The notes below the pieces were generated by a model, which ran no database searches, was not told where the DNA came from, and saw only the letters and a list, made by a program, of their open reading frames with translations. From assembly GCA_022885665.1 (NCBI GenBank), contig JAGQDJ010000120.1, positions 411,145 through 475,144 of the forward strand: DNA of 64,000 bases, written 5' to 3'. This document shows positions 12,101 to 26,300 of this stretch, piece after piece. The first letter of the stretch is position 1. The number at the start of each line of letters is the position of its first letter. Source of the stretch: Triops longicaudatus. Its lineage: Eukaryota; Arthropoda; Branchiopoda; Notostraca; Triopsidae. Position numbers and translations under genes: made by a program.

Positions 12101-15100
12101 ATTTTTTCTTGAAATTCTACGCCCATAAAAAACAGATGTTATTCAAAAAATCAGCTGCTAATTTAAGACTGATATTTAAATTAAGATAAAAATAATAAAT
12201 TATTAAATACTGAAACATGTTACGTATATTAAAAAGCATTCTGACTTAATTATACTGACCATATTCATTTAAGCCTGAATGTTAAGCGATTTTAATTTCT
12301 TGAATCCAACGGAATTATTGTACATCTGCACTTCCGTCTGCAATTCCAGCAGTACGTAGAGAAAACCGTATTTAAAACAAAAATCTTAGTTTCGTGAATA
12401 GCGAAATGAAATCCCCATAACGATTAATTTTGAATTCGCTCTCTTTAACATCCCGGCAGCGAAAGTCAACCCTCGCAATTCACGTTTAAGATTTGCGAAT
12501 CGCAGTTCCCGTACCTACATAACAAGTAGCAATCATCCGCTTGGGCGTCACAAAGAATATCCCTCAAGGGCTATTTCTGGACTAGATGCATGAATACGCA
12601 AAAAATTGGATATGTACGATCCAAGCTGTCTCGTGAATTACAAAGGGTTGACTGCAATTTCGACATCAACTTCCATTTCATTTCTTTCTCCTTTGCATAC
12701 TACCAAATTTCCGTCGTAGAATAATGCTTAATTGAAGTAATGCGACGAATCTTTGTTCTCGTTCCTGTCGGGTTAGCAAAAATGCGCAAGAAATAAATGC
12801 ACGAGACATTTCGTATCTCCATTTACTGGCAAAGGAAGATTAATAGTCTTGCAATCCCCTGTGACGAAAACATTTCTGCACAAAGAAAAGAGGTAGAAAA
12901 AGAAGTGCCTAATCTCTCTCGTACAGCAAGTTATCTCGTGGCATCACATTGCCACGGAACACGAAAATTCATTCCACACGAACCAGTCTTTCACTTGCAT
13001 GGTTGTAACGCCTTGTGTTGTACAGTACGGGATGTCCTGTAACACTAGCGTTGCATGTTAATGGCTTGTGTGGTTTCCTAACCCTTGCGAAATAGGTTGT
13101 CAAGAGTTACGAGAAAACCACTCCGGGTCTTTCTTCGTTTACTTGTGTAGCTGAAGACTGCGTCTTGGGGAGGATAGGGAGTGCAAGCGGAAAACAAAAC
13201 TGGTTTATCTGCAGTATCACTAAAGGGGTAAAATGGTGGGGTCAAAAAGGGTGGCAAGAAAGAGAAAACGGGTAAATGGGCTTTGTCGTTCTTAACGAGG
13301 GATTCAGCTTCACCCTGAAAAGCTAGCTTCGATACAGCTTGCCCCTCAATCGATTGTGTCAGTCAAAGAAAAAAAAAAAAAAAAAAAAAAAAAAAGAAAA
13401 CGAAACCCCAAGCCCAGAAAGAAATATTCCATGGCTCAGAATCATCCCCTAGGACACCGCAACCAGGAACCCCCGCCTAAAAATAAAAAAGTGAGAGAGC
13501 CACACTAAAGTAAAAGATAGAAAAGGCTCTTCGTTTATGGCACCCAGGATTTATAAACGTCGGAGGCCACATAAAAGCTGTTCCATTCCCCATTGAGCCC
13601 AGAAGACAGGGGTAATACGGCGCTAATCAAGAAGGATACAGGTTGTTTATTCCGCAAGTCCAAATGTGCTTAACTGGAATTAAAAGCCTCACCCATCATT
13701 TCCCTTTTTTCTTTTTCTATACATCTTAGTGTCTACGCTTGTCTTAGAGTGTGTTGGGCCCTGCCAGCATTATGGTCAAGCACATTTATTCTTTGTGGCT
13801 GCTCAGTTGTGGTAAAGGACTAACACTTTGGATTGATTGAAGTGGAACATACACTAGTAACCACTCTGTGCCAAAAAATAAAAACGAAAAAAAATAAAAA
13901 AAATATTTGAAGATCTGTCTCCATCCGCGTTTTCTTGCAGCCAAGACCATAAAAAGACTCTTTCTAATAAAAAGTTATTTCTATGTACCGCACTCGGGGA
14001 AAAAAACGACCCAAACGGCCCTATGCTAACTCCACGGCTCTTGTGTGAGTAACGTTCCTGGCAATCTTCTTTTGAATGTTCCACTATCCACAAAATGGCA
14101 CCAACCAACTCTCGAAAATCCAACTTACCACAGAAAGGAACTTGCAATGATAGAATGCAGACTGTATTCCGAATTAAGGTTCCAAATATCACCACTTAGA
14201 GCGCCACTAACAAAGTTACCAAAGCAAGCTAATTTTTGTGTACACTGTCTTAAGTTGTATTCACGTCTTAAGTTGTACACTGTATTCACGTGATCGAGTG
14301 TTGTAAATTATTGTTGTTGCGAAGTGCACTGACACATATTTTCACAAAATCTGTTCGTAGGAAAAGCCATACAGACTCTAATGGGCTAAGTTCGTTAAGC
14401 TGATTACCAATAGTATCTAAAACAGATAAATTTCCTACAAGTAAAATCTTCGCTTCACTGAACTCTACTTAAGATTACGTACAGTATATCGCTCACTTTT
14501 GTTCGTTCTTTCGTGCTTTCCGTTAAACATTCACACCTCGGTACATAAGAAAGTCGGCATTTTTGTCGCAATTGGTTAAAAAGCCGTTGATGAGCACGTA
14601 TCTACAACTCGCAGACGTAAATTAAACATTAACTTGCTTCGCGAGCTCCGCACTTTGCGCTCCAAGCAATTTAGTCGTGAACCTTAATTCGGATTGTGCC
14701 TAAAGCCTTGTGCTATGCTAATGATAGTTATTCCACACGATATTCACATTTATCTTCAAATTAATTTTTATTCACTACGGAGTTTCTTTTGTTTTATTTT
14801 TTAGTCCAGTGTAATTTTTATCGTTTTCTTAGTTTTATATGCCGACAGTTCTAGTTATAGGAAGAGACATTGCGTTTTGTTGCTGGCATTTACCTACGAT
14901 ATTCAGCTGCAGCAGTAGGGCTGTTTTGGGCTCTGAAGACACTTGACATTCAAAAAAGCCAGCGTCTTGCATCCGGACGCCGCGTATTTGGAGAGTCCAT
15001 GTGTCGGCAACCGCGTCGTAAGAGGAAGAAAAGCGGCCATCGCCGATAAAGACATCCCGGTCGACGGAAACCAAGGCGCCATCTGTCTTTCTCACCCACG

Positions 15101-17270
15101 ACACCTATTATATCACAAATTAGTACTGGTCTGTCATTAGGGAGACAACAAAGCAAAAAAGGATTAGGGAAAAAGTGGATTTGCGATTGTGGCTGAGGGA
15201 AAGGAAAAAAAATGTGCTGGGTTTGCAACTAAAGGAGCTTAGTTATTGATCCTTATACAGCATCTTGTCAAGGAAGGAAGTCGTGTCAAATCTTAAATCT
15301 GCAAGAAAAGACACCCTCCGTATGGCTGCAAAGACGATACGGTATCGTATCAGGTTTCGTCGTTTCAATCATTAAAGGGTGAGTTTCATGTCAAAACGTT
15401 GCTTGTCTTGCCTCATTACTATTCTTTCATACGTCACATCAAGGAACGCACGATAAGCCGCGGAGAAATAGCAGCACAGCAGCAACAGCGCCAATACGAG
15501 GGACACATGTCAAGATAAAAGCAAGATTGAATACCTTCAGTTTTACCTCGTGTGTGTTGCAGGAAAACCCGCAAGCAGGCACTTACGTACAACCAACTTG
15601 CGGGGAAAATGACGGTGTATCAATTTAAATGAAACAGCAGTCATCCAAGACTTTCCTTTCTCTCTGCTGCTCTTTATTACGGAAGTGAATAATTGCAACC
15701 CTTCACTTTTGGTAGATGAAAGGATTCAAGTGACAAGTGACTTGTACACCGCTCCAACAGCCACGTAATGTTAACTAATTGAAGACGCTGGATAGCTTGC
15801 GTTAGCAAGGGAACGTATTTCGTTCTTTCGAAACTTGCTTATTGTGGATGGCTTTTAGTAAAGTATAGAGTTTTCTGGTAACGTGAAAGACGCTCTGTCC
15901 ATGGCACTTGAACTCCTGTAAGGGGCTTGGCTGAAACTTCCTGGATGACCTAACTTTTCTTGGGTACATGAAAGTTGGGGTAGTTTAACCCAAAAACGAT
16001 ACTTTCAATTCTACACCTTCACTGACATTATTGCAACCCGCGACCCTTAACGTCACAGCGGCCTACTAATTTAACTTCTTAACGTAACCTTAACTTTTCT
16101 AGCTTACACAGCTGGACCTGTATTGGAACTTACGGAAATGCAAAGTTCACTTGGAGCTTCTGAAGTATTTCTTGCTTAATTTTCAGTCAAATTTAATTAA
16201 CTTAGTTTAATTTTCAGTCGTACTAACCAAGTTCGCCTGAATTCTGCTCAACTCCACCTTGTAAACATGTCTAATCTTCATGAAATTCTGGTACATTTCC
16301 TGTTGCTCCGTACGTACTTTGTTTCAATGTTTTACTAAGTTTTGTGTGGTCAACGCTAGACGCCACCTGAATGCTTAAATAGTTGCACATGTTTACCTAT
16401 GTTACTGAGTACGCTGTTCCCACACAAGGGGCACTTTGTTACAAAAAACACAACCATTTCTAACGAAAAATTCCACACAATCACATAAAAAAATACAATA
16501 GAACGCCTCGAAAATAAAACTAAGTCAAAATGTGTAACATTATTCAGTTAATTATGTTTTCATTACTCGTCTTCACATTCCCTGACATTGGCCTACAAAC
16601 CAAGCTTGGAACACTGACAAGAATTTGCATAAAAGATGGCGGGTTAACGGGTACGTCCGGTAATTACTTAGGGGTCTTACAAGTGTTACCTTGCATAAAG
16701 TAGATAGTGTAAACAAGGTATTGTACAATAAATTTACGTTGCGTGGGTTATTTTCCTAGTGCCAAGGGAATATAGAAGATACCTCGCTATTATCTATCTA
16801 ATTAATTGCTCTCTATTACGTCCCTAATGAGTACAAATGTGGGCTTAATCCAACCTCGCGTTTCCTGAACAAAAGTAGATTAATTCTCTCCAAAAACTAG
16901 ATCCTTACGTCAAGTTATTCTCACGACACAAGACAAAGTGAGCCAGGTATGCAATACCATGCCACCGAGTATGAACACTACACTGTAGTACGTCCTTTTT
17001 CCCCCCATTTATTTCCTCTTGTTTTCATTGTTGTAGCCTACACCTCTGTGCATTCGAGACGGCTCGGTGCCGACGCAATGGATGTTTTAACCGTGGGGAG
17101 GTGGGATTGTTACTCCTTTTCTCCCTCAAAAAGGAAAAAAGTAAAGAAGTGATTTACAACCGCATTACTGCCGCTTTGCGACTTAAATTAAAAGGCCCGG
17201 AAAAAGCGGTTTGCCGTGCAACGCCGGAAAATTCAGGGAATGTATCTCCGGCGGAAAGAGACTGGAAACG

Positions 17271-17349
<79 letters not shown>

Positions 17350-20300
17350 GGTGAATAAAAAGAAGAAAAGAACAAAAATATGGAAAATACGAAATGGTAA
17401 TCGTAATTGCCACGCCTTGCGTGTTTAGAGATTATTTGACCCGAACTATGCAATTTCCTTCTCGGTTCCTTTTCTTGTAGGCTTTTGCATGCTTCATAGG
17501 GCGAGGCAAACAGGGGATGATCTTCCCCCAGCAAGACACAAGAAAGGCAAATGTTTGCTTTTTATGTCGTCAGTAAACTAAACACCCCTTGGGGGGTACG
17601 CTGTACTGCGTAAGGGGCAAGATCTCTCACCCATAACCTTTTCAATCGTCATTTCAATACTTCTGCACCGCCATACAGGAAGTCCAATATGGCGAGCTCA
17701 CAACAATGGCCCTGTAGTAAGCAAACTCTTTTTCTTTTAATACAGCAAAGGAGAGAGAAAATGATATGTGAGGTCGTACTTTTTAAAGATGCATAAGAAC
17801 TTGAAGGAAAGAAAGAGGGAGATAGAAATATATGCAAAAATGGGGAAAAGTATGGGAGCAAGCATGAAAAATGCAACCGATCCTCACCAGGCGCGTTCCT
17901 CGACGTTTGACGGTACAAGGTAGGAAGGCATGTCCTCCCAGTTGGGCGTTGACGTTTGTCGGATGATTGTCGTCAAAATAAGGTCCAGAATAAGAAGTTC
18001 CCAGCTTCTTTGCTATCTGCCACGGGGCTTCGTCAGGAACTGGCAAAGCGGATGAAGAAGAAATGCCTTCGGGCACCGTTGCGCCGCAGGCTACAAAAGT
18101 AAAACAAGGGCAAAAGAGAGAAAAGAACAAGAAAATAAATACAGAGCAGTGGAGCACAGGGGGAAAGGAGTATGGAGACTTTGAAAAGGATCACAGAAAC
18201 TGGAGACTTGTGTCCGACTCCTTCTTTGCATGACAAAAAAAAAAGGAAAACGCCATGAAGCCTTACATGGTGGCGAATCAAACAAGCACAAGTAACATCA
18301 AAGAAGCTTAAATTGGATTACGCTATGCACTCGATATTTGGAGACGAAGAACTAATATCCGTTTTGCTAGGCATATTTCCCTTTTCACACAGGTTTTACT
18401 AGTTTTTAATCTGTCAGGGGCGGTAGCTTATCTCCCAGTAGACTTTTTAAGTAAACCAACAGCAAGATTCTTTTTTAGCAAAGTTTTTGAATTGTACAAA
18501 GGTCACCTGGACTACAATCATAGAACAGTAATTACAATACTTACAACAGCGTACCGTAATTTGGTTCGCGTGAATTTACCCGAGGGCAGATATGGAAAGC
18601 ATTAGTTTTAGATTTACTTTCTATGAAGGCTTATGGAAGGATTATGGCTATTTTATACCATGATAACTGGAAAAGGAAGTGGAATTATAAACGGTACTTT
18701 CTTTTCTTCATAAGAGTCTATGATTGCTCAATGTGTTGGAATGAAATCAAAACCATTTTCATCCTTTTAATGGTGGTTTTTACCTTTTCAGACATTTTAT
18801 ACTTCAAAAGAAGCTAAGCCATGAAGCATTGCCGTGTTTCGCGATTTATTTTCTGAGGTCAAGAAAGCTGCAAATGCAGGTGCGAGGACAGATCGAAGCG
18901 TCCTTTGCTTCTTCTACCTCCTGTAAAATTATTACGAAACTATGGTACCTGAATTTCTAACATAATGTTTTGCAAGATATGCTCAGCTTAAACTTATTTT
19001 TTGGGTACTTTTCGAGTACTTGCACTAAATGTAGCAACGAAAAAATTGCCCCTTATCTTCTAGCATTCAGTTAAATGAGACATTTATTTAATTTTTCAGA
19101 CATTCTTTGCTCGTTTAACGTGAAACATTTTTGGGACTACGTTTCGTCAATTTGCTACAGTCTGTACCACACTCCTTGTGATTTTAGGACGTTATCCGCT
19201 ATTGTTCATATGAAAATTTATCTGAGTGCTAAATATATGCTAGAATTAATAAACAAAAGAACAATTACTGCATCAACTCCCCCGTTTGAACTGAAAGCAC
19301 TTTTACGCGTAGGAACGCAGCTTTTAAAGATGCGTGTTTTATTGTTGCACAATTGTTGTTTGCTTAATAGAAGATTCGTATATTACGTTTTAGTCATTGC
19401 AAACTGAGATAATTGCTTGAAAATTACCTTGCATCGTAAAAAGAGTATTTTACTGCGTTTTCTAGAGTAAAACAAGTTTCGTACGTTATATTTGGTTTAC
19501 TCATACGCTTTAAGAACGCATAGCTCGCATAAACCAGGTTGTTAAAAACCGTATCAAAATTACATTTCACCCTTTTGATACGGGTATAAGAATGTAAAAA
19601 GTTACAAATGGTTCATTCCTTTAGAGCTTAAAACGTGTTCATTACTGCCACCAAATGCAAAAAGTAGTGGTAAATCCACACCAACTCTTAAGTGATTCAC
19701 TAAGCACAATTGCTCCAAAGTGCAGTTCTATTTCACGGAGAGGAAAAGAGCAATCCACGTCGATAAACACGGTTACGGAAATTGCAGAAAAAGATTTTCA
19801 GGACAAGCAAAGCTTTGGTAAAAGATTTATTTATCTTTTGAAAACGAATACCACATTCCAGTAAGGCATGTACGCACGGCAGCTGCGAAACAAAAGCTGC
19901 ATCTACAACTGTCTTTTTGGTGTCAACCACATACATAAGTAAAAGATAACGCAGGCACGGAAGAAGGTTCGGTTCAAGAAAAAGTCGGCTAAAACAGAAT
20001 CTCTTAGCATACATTCAATATGCAAACTACGGAATAATTTTATCGCAACCGGCTGGCATTCAAATGTCAAGCCTTTGAACCACAGTTACAACACATGGAT
20101 TTCAACTCTCTACCCCGAAGATCGATGAAATATCTCACGATTGAATCCCTCAGGAGCTCGGTGGTAGCGCTAAAACTCGTCACTTAACTGTAGCATACGT
20201 GGATGTACACCTTTTTCCATCCGAAACTTCCATGTCAAAAAGGTATGCCAAAAAGTATCCATTATTGCTTCTACCGTGCTTCAGTGCACATTATCAAGCG

Positions 20301-23300
20301 ACAATCTTGTAACACAACAAATCCTAACAAATTCCCAGCGCTTCGCAAATTTCTCCCTTTCATTCCTTATTTTTTTTCTTTTTTATTGCGCTTTTTAAAG
20401 AGGACTAGGTTATTCAATAATTCGAGCAGCTCCCTCTCTTCTGTGCTCGCATGCTCTTGTTGAGTAACGTTAGGCATTCTTCACCTTGTCAGTTCGTCTA
20501 TCCTAGCAACACTCCTTACAAGTATTAATGACCATCCATAGTTCATAAAACGTGGTGCCTGATGCGCGTCCAGAGCAAGTGTGTTGTGAAGAATAGCAGG
20601 AAAATTTTGGCATAATTTCTTTACAACGAGAAAAAAAAATAATTCAGGGACAAGAGCACACACACGAGATACGTGCTGTCTTGCTCTTTTTTTGCTGGCC
20701 TGCTCAAAAACTTGAGAAGGAAAATCCAAGATGAATACGACTTCATTACGCGTTCCTTTTCTCGGGCACGTCAAAACTCGCCCAGCTCAAGTACGAATTC
20801 GAACTTTTAATTTGATTTGCGCATTACTTCCTCAACTTGGGAATTAAAAATATATGCACATCCCTCCCAACCCGCTTTTAACTCGATTGCCGACGTGTTT
20901 GCCATCAAGTTGGCAGAATTTCTACCACACCAATGTACTTGTCCCTGAAACACGCGGAAAGCAAGCTCGCGTTTAATATTTACGATGAAAGACGCTGCCG
21001 AAAATGAGATTTTAGGCAAAGCACCCAAGTCCGGTGCTGCTATTGTTGTCTTCCTCTTCCGTTTCTCACAACTTCAAGTATCGCATATGCTGTCTAATAC
21101 AAGTGTACAGCTACAGTCTTAAATCACACTCTGACAAGGAAGATGCTCCTAGCATTACACAAAACGCCATTTTTCCCTGTTTCCGTTGCTTTTTTCGTTA
21201 TATTTTTAGAACGTTCAGAAGACTAAAAGAAAGTTATAATCGCCTTCTAAAAGTGTCAGCCCACTAGCTTGAGGGTTTTCGACTTGCGTTGGGCGTGACG
21301 AAACTTTATTATTGATGTCTGAATGAAAAAGCGAGTCAAGCCAAGTATACACGAAAACGGAAAGCAAAAAGAAGTGAGGACGGGTATTATGCATAGGCAA
21401 TCTTTTGCTTGATCAACTTGTGGAGAAGGGAAGGAAATGTAAAGAAGTTGTGCACCTAAGCAGGATCTAAGATGATCTTCTTTCCACCGTCTCACGAGCT
21501 TCCAATCCGGATTGCTTTTTTCGGTGCGTCAACGGAACTCGAAGAAAAACTTTCGTGTCATATTTCGAACCAAAAGCTCCCACTAGTGTAGTTGTTTGCT
21601 TCATACGAGTCTATACCAGAGCTATCAGAAACTTGTCAGCTTCCACATTTCATTGTAACAAGGTTCTACCACACGGCTTTTCCACTTTTCTTTTTTTAAA
21701 AAAATATAAAAAATATTGTCAATTCTTACAACAGATCTAAGCCCACCCCCTGCCGGTACCACTAACCATAACGGTCGCCAATCCACTACTACAACGATCT
21801 TATACCCCCAGGGGACAGAAAGGGTGAAGAGGATGACACACTGCCTCAATGACGCGTGCAACCATAGCTTCCATCACCCGCAAAAGCCACCAGTCTTCTA
21901 TTTTAGTGCTGCAGGGTGATGCGGTACACTTTACCTATCAGAGACACGTTTTCACTTTTTAGGATTTTTTTATTGCATTTCAAAAGATTTTCTTTTCGTT
22001 TACTTTTTTTCAGTTTTTTATGTGTTTTTTAGTATTTAGTTATTTTTCTATGTTCCAAAATAGCAAACCATTTCCAATGCCGTAAAAGAAACGCTTTTCT
22101 AATACTTTTCGCAGAAATATTGAAAGCCAGTAATTGAAAAGCAATTCACAGCAGATTCACTCAGTATCATTTGCCTATGATTCCGGGAAATTGATGCGCT
22201 TGAGCCTCTAATTATCCCCCACTACGGGTTGCTAAAAGAACTTTTGAGTCATATAAAAGACAGACGAATCGGACTACTCATTCACCAAAACTTTAGTAGT
22301 TTATGACTTGCAAACAAAACTCTCTTTTACTTTTTTCAAACATTAAAAGCATATGCACAATTTTGGTTGTTCACGTAATCCTAATAAGCAGCGAAATTTG
22401 TTGCTTTATTCTGAGAATTTTTTTTTTTTGAGAATCGGGGTGTTTCTAGCAATTCGGTGTTTTTAAAATAAATTTACAGCAAACTCTCGTTACAAGTGTC
22501 CTTTTTATTACGAACTGTCAGTTATATTAGACGAATTTTCCGGGCTTAAGTAATGTCGTAAGAGCGCCTGATTTAACGAACTTCGTATGTACTGAAGAGT
22601 TTCGTATTCCTGAGAGGTTCGTTATAGCGAGATTTTAATGTTTTTAGAAGCGAATGCTTACAGTAGCAAAGAATATGAATAAGAATAGCTTAAAATTTCT
22701 GGTAATACAGTAGAACCTTGCTATAGAGTATCCTTTTATAACTACTGTTTGCTATAGTGAACGGTTTGTAAGGTCCCAAGTCATGGAAACGTAGCGAAAA
22801 AGTGAATGGCATGACAAGCTTCGAATACACAGTAATGTATTTTGTAGTACCGATAAATTCGTTTTGCGAGATAATGGTGTCTTTTTTAGTTTATCTACTG
22901 TATGGAAGCGACAGATAAAGTAAACTCCCTTTATAAAGAGCTTCTAAGAAATAGAAAACAATTCGATATATTCAAGGTTCTTTACATCAAACGCTTTTTC
23001 TCTACATTTATATTATTTATAACCTCACAGCCACAACCGTACCAAAGAGGAGGGGGAGGGATAGGAGGTTTTAACACCCCAGGAAATGTTAATTTTAAAA
23101 ATGATGAGCATAAGCGACTATCAAGTGTCCAAGCAAACTGTATATGGAAAATACCAACATCCGAACCAAAATCCTGAGTACGGCCCTGCTTACAACACCT
23201 CTAGTATATATATATAGTTCGTAATAAATGGGTTCGCTACAGCGAGATTTTCATCTCTATGCATCTCTCCCTACCGTGACCTTTTCGCCTTTTTATTACA

Positions 23301-26300
23301 TTAGAATCTCTTTATGACAAACCTCCTGGATACAGTAAAAGAGTTTGATTTACCAAAAGTCGTTATGTAACACACTTTCTATGGACTGTCATATAACTAG
23401 AGATATTAAAACCCGTCTTCTGTGACGGAAAGTTCGTTACAAAACCGTTACTTATAACAGATTCTATTGCAGCATTTTTTTTTTATCGCTAATGAGGCTT
23501 TCAGATTCGACGGTCGTTATAGCGAAGTTCTCCTATCTTCAGGTGCGGGGCTGCCCCTCTTAATTTTTCACACTTCCTCCGAAGTGCTCAAAGAGAAGAA
23601 ATAGGGTTACTAGTTGTGAAGTTGCCTGAGGGCGCGTTTTCAGGCTACATGTGTTTCTTGCATCAGGCGTCAGCAAATTAGTCAATTGCTCGGGTACTTG
23701 CTACAAAGTTACGCTGGCTAAAAGCTCCCACGACTTCCTCACAACTATGTTTTTGCGACTATAACTTGGTACAAGATGCGAGTTTCACATTGTGTTACAG
23801 TCTAACAGCAGACGTTTGGCTTGTATTCCGAGAAAACATGATTGAAACTCATCTCTCTCTCGCTCCTTCTCTCCTCTCTCAGGCTCATTTCCCCGACAGC
23901 TTCCTGAACCAGGTATGCTTCAACTTGACTAGAGCACATTCGGAATTTCTCAGAAATGTCGACTAATATCGTAGGTTTTGCGCGCGAAAGTCGAAAAAAA
24001 AAACTCATCAAAAGCCCGCGGGGCAAAAGTTTCCTTCCAGCAACTCAATTAGAGCCGTCAACAACTGTCAATAGCCTCGGAAAAGAAACACCCTAATGAC
24101 TGCAATCATTCCTGCCTACTCCCAGCTTAGTAACATTACTGTAACTTATTTGGGATAAAAACACAAAATTATCCCTACCCCTCAAGATTTGTCTTGGATG
24201 TCAGCAGTATTACTGTAGTGGGATTATTTGAAGCAATTACTTTCACCCTGTTAACTTTCGAAGAGTTTTTGAAGGAAGTAATTGGCCAGTCATATCTCGT
24301 CCTTGACTTCATACACCGTGACGTCAGATGCCGTGAAGTCACTTTTCTACCTGGTTAACTTCTTATTACATATTAACATTTTTGACAATTTACCGATGCA
24401 GAAGGCACACTCTAGTCATAAGCTCCACCTCCTTGCTTAGGTCTCTGTCTCGAGGTATCCAAGTAGCAATAAGCCAGAAAATGACATACCAGTCATTAAA
24501 GTGAAATTGGAACTCCATTGTTCTGTTGAAATATGGGTCCCAAAAAGGTCAACAAAAAATTATGCTTGCGTGTACAAGTCAGTGTGTGAGTATTGTTGCG
24601 TTTCTCTGTCGAAATAAATGACTTTCCGCTCGCATGCATAAGGCGCCCAAGCCTTTTAATGGGAAAAGGCACATTTTAATGGAGCGACCATGTTAAGCGT
24701 AAAAATAAAGCTGCTTCCAAGAAAATCCATCACCCGATCCTCGGAAAAGTACTCCTTTGGCTGTCAACCGCGCCTTTTGGTGTTTTGCTTCCGTGAAGAA
24801 AAAGAAACGGGAAACGCGAAGCCGTATTACGTGAAAACTGTCAAAAGATCAATGAAACACCTATTTACAAAAAGGAAAGAAACCTGTCGAAGAAATGGGG
24901 CGCCACACATTACTCCTCCCACTGCCGTCTTGAAAAATCCGGCAAAGACGGTGACGACTGTTTGTGATTGATAACAATGTATTGAAATCCTCATAAAAAA
25001 CCAATACGAATCACAGCAGCCTTAGAGTGCAGTACAGGGGCAGCCAACGTTCTTTTTTAAACCTTTTCTTTAATATCCCCCATCTGCTCTCTAATCGGCT
25101 TGTTTTTAAAGACCCTTCCGTGATAGTTCAATAAAAAGAAATATGTTCGCGTTTTCATCGGACCCAGGTCGTAAAAAACGGTTACGGGACACAGGATAGA
25201 GCAGACTAGCGACGATTCTGACCAGTAATTGCACCTTTCAGTTGTGACTAGGGCACAAACTCAAATATATAGTCTGAAACTATTTTTGTGAAACACTATA
25301 TTTCGTGCACGTAAATTTGCTTTTTTTCTTCTTTTACGAAAAGCAAGTGATACTTCACAAGTTTGAGATACTTTACGTTTTCTCTGCAAAGCATTTAGAA
25401 CAATTAAGCTCAGTTTTGCAGATTAAGTAACCAATTTTCCCAAAGAATGCCTAATGAATTCATAGTTAAAACATACATAGAAACTTTACTGTCAGAAAAT
25501 TTTTGTGTAAATATTAATTGTACTGGCGAAAATATCGCAATTCACTGTTTTATTTGTTCATAAGCGTTTTACATACACTCTGTCCCTTGACCGCTAAAAT
25601 TGAGCATAATTTAACAACAATATAAATTGATATTTCTACGGTAGACGATACGGTAAACAGAAAAGACACTATCAAACCACATGACCGAATATGCTACGGT
25701 AGTTTAGTACACTTGCGTGAGTAGAGTGCCATAACTACTCGTGTGAATGTACCATGACCTACAGCAAGACAGTTGAACTGAAACCTTAATTGTTGCCCGC
25801 GAATCAAGGACACAGCCTAACCCTAGTACCGACGTAACCTATTTCAGAGTAGCAATATTCATTCTTGGCCGAGACGAACAACGTGCATTAGAACCGGTAT
25901 TGTGCAATTTGGCGAAAAAGAATAATAAATATTACCCGTAATATTACATTACAACTAATTTTAATGTCCAATTTTTTATTACAATACAACGACATTTTTT
26001 GAAAAAAGTGACGATTACATTTCAATTGAATTCCGAAGACAACACATAACTTTGCCATCATTTTTACTAAAATCCATAACTTTACTAAATAACAGGCTCA
26101 CGTCACCGTTACGCGCTACCATCGAGAAAGAAAAAGGTTACGAGTTCATTGAGTTTCCCAAATTGGCAATATCGCTGCGTGCATTTTCATCTCTCGAGTG
26201 TTTCTTACTAAGGTATTGCCATAGCTGTCCCTACTGCATTCCCTGTAGCCCCTGGAAATGGACATGCTTTGTTACAATAGCGTAACAGTACTATGGTTAG

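Larger units (their letters stand above)
10268..14893 (-). other. dpr intron 3
   Basis: A 4.6-kb intron with a GTAAAT donor (GTAG|GTAAAT). It holds a diverged direct repeat (11101-11250 and 11371-11500), a perfect hairpin (11760-11829), a run of 27 A (13369-13395) and a small tandem duplication (about 14256-14290). No exon was supported. Confidence 0.8.

Noticed and set aside
17154..17534. Serine/leucine-rich and Arg-Glu-rich ORFs
   Set aside because: They are translations of the GA microsatellite in dpr intron 2.
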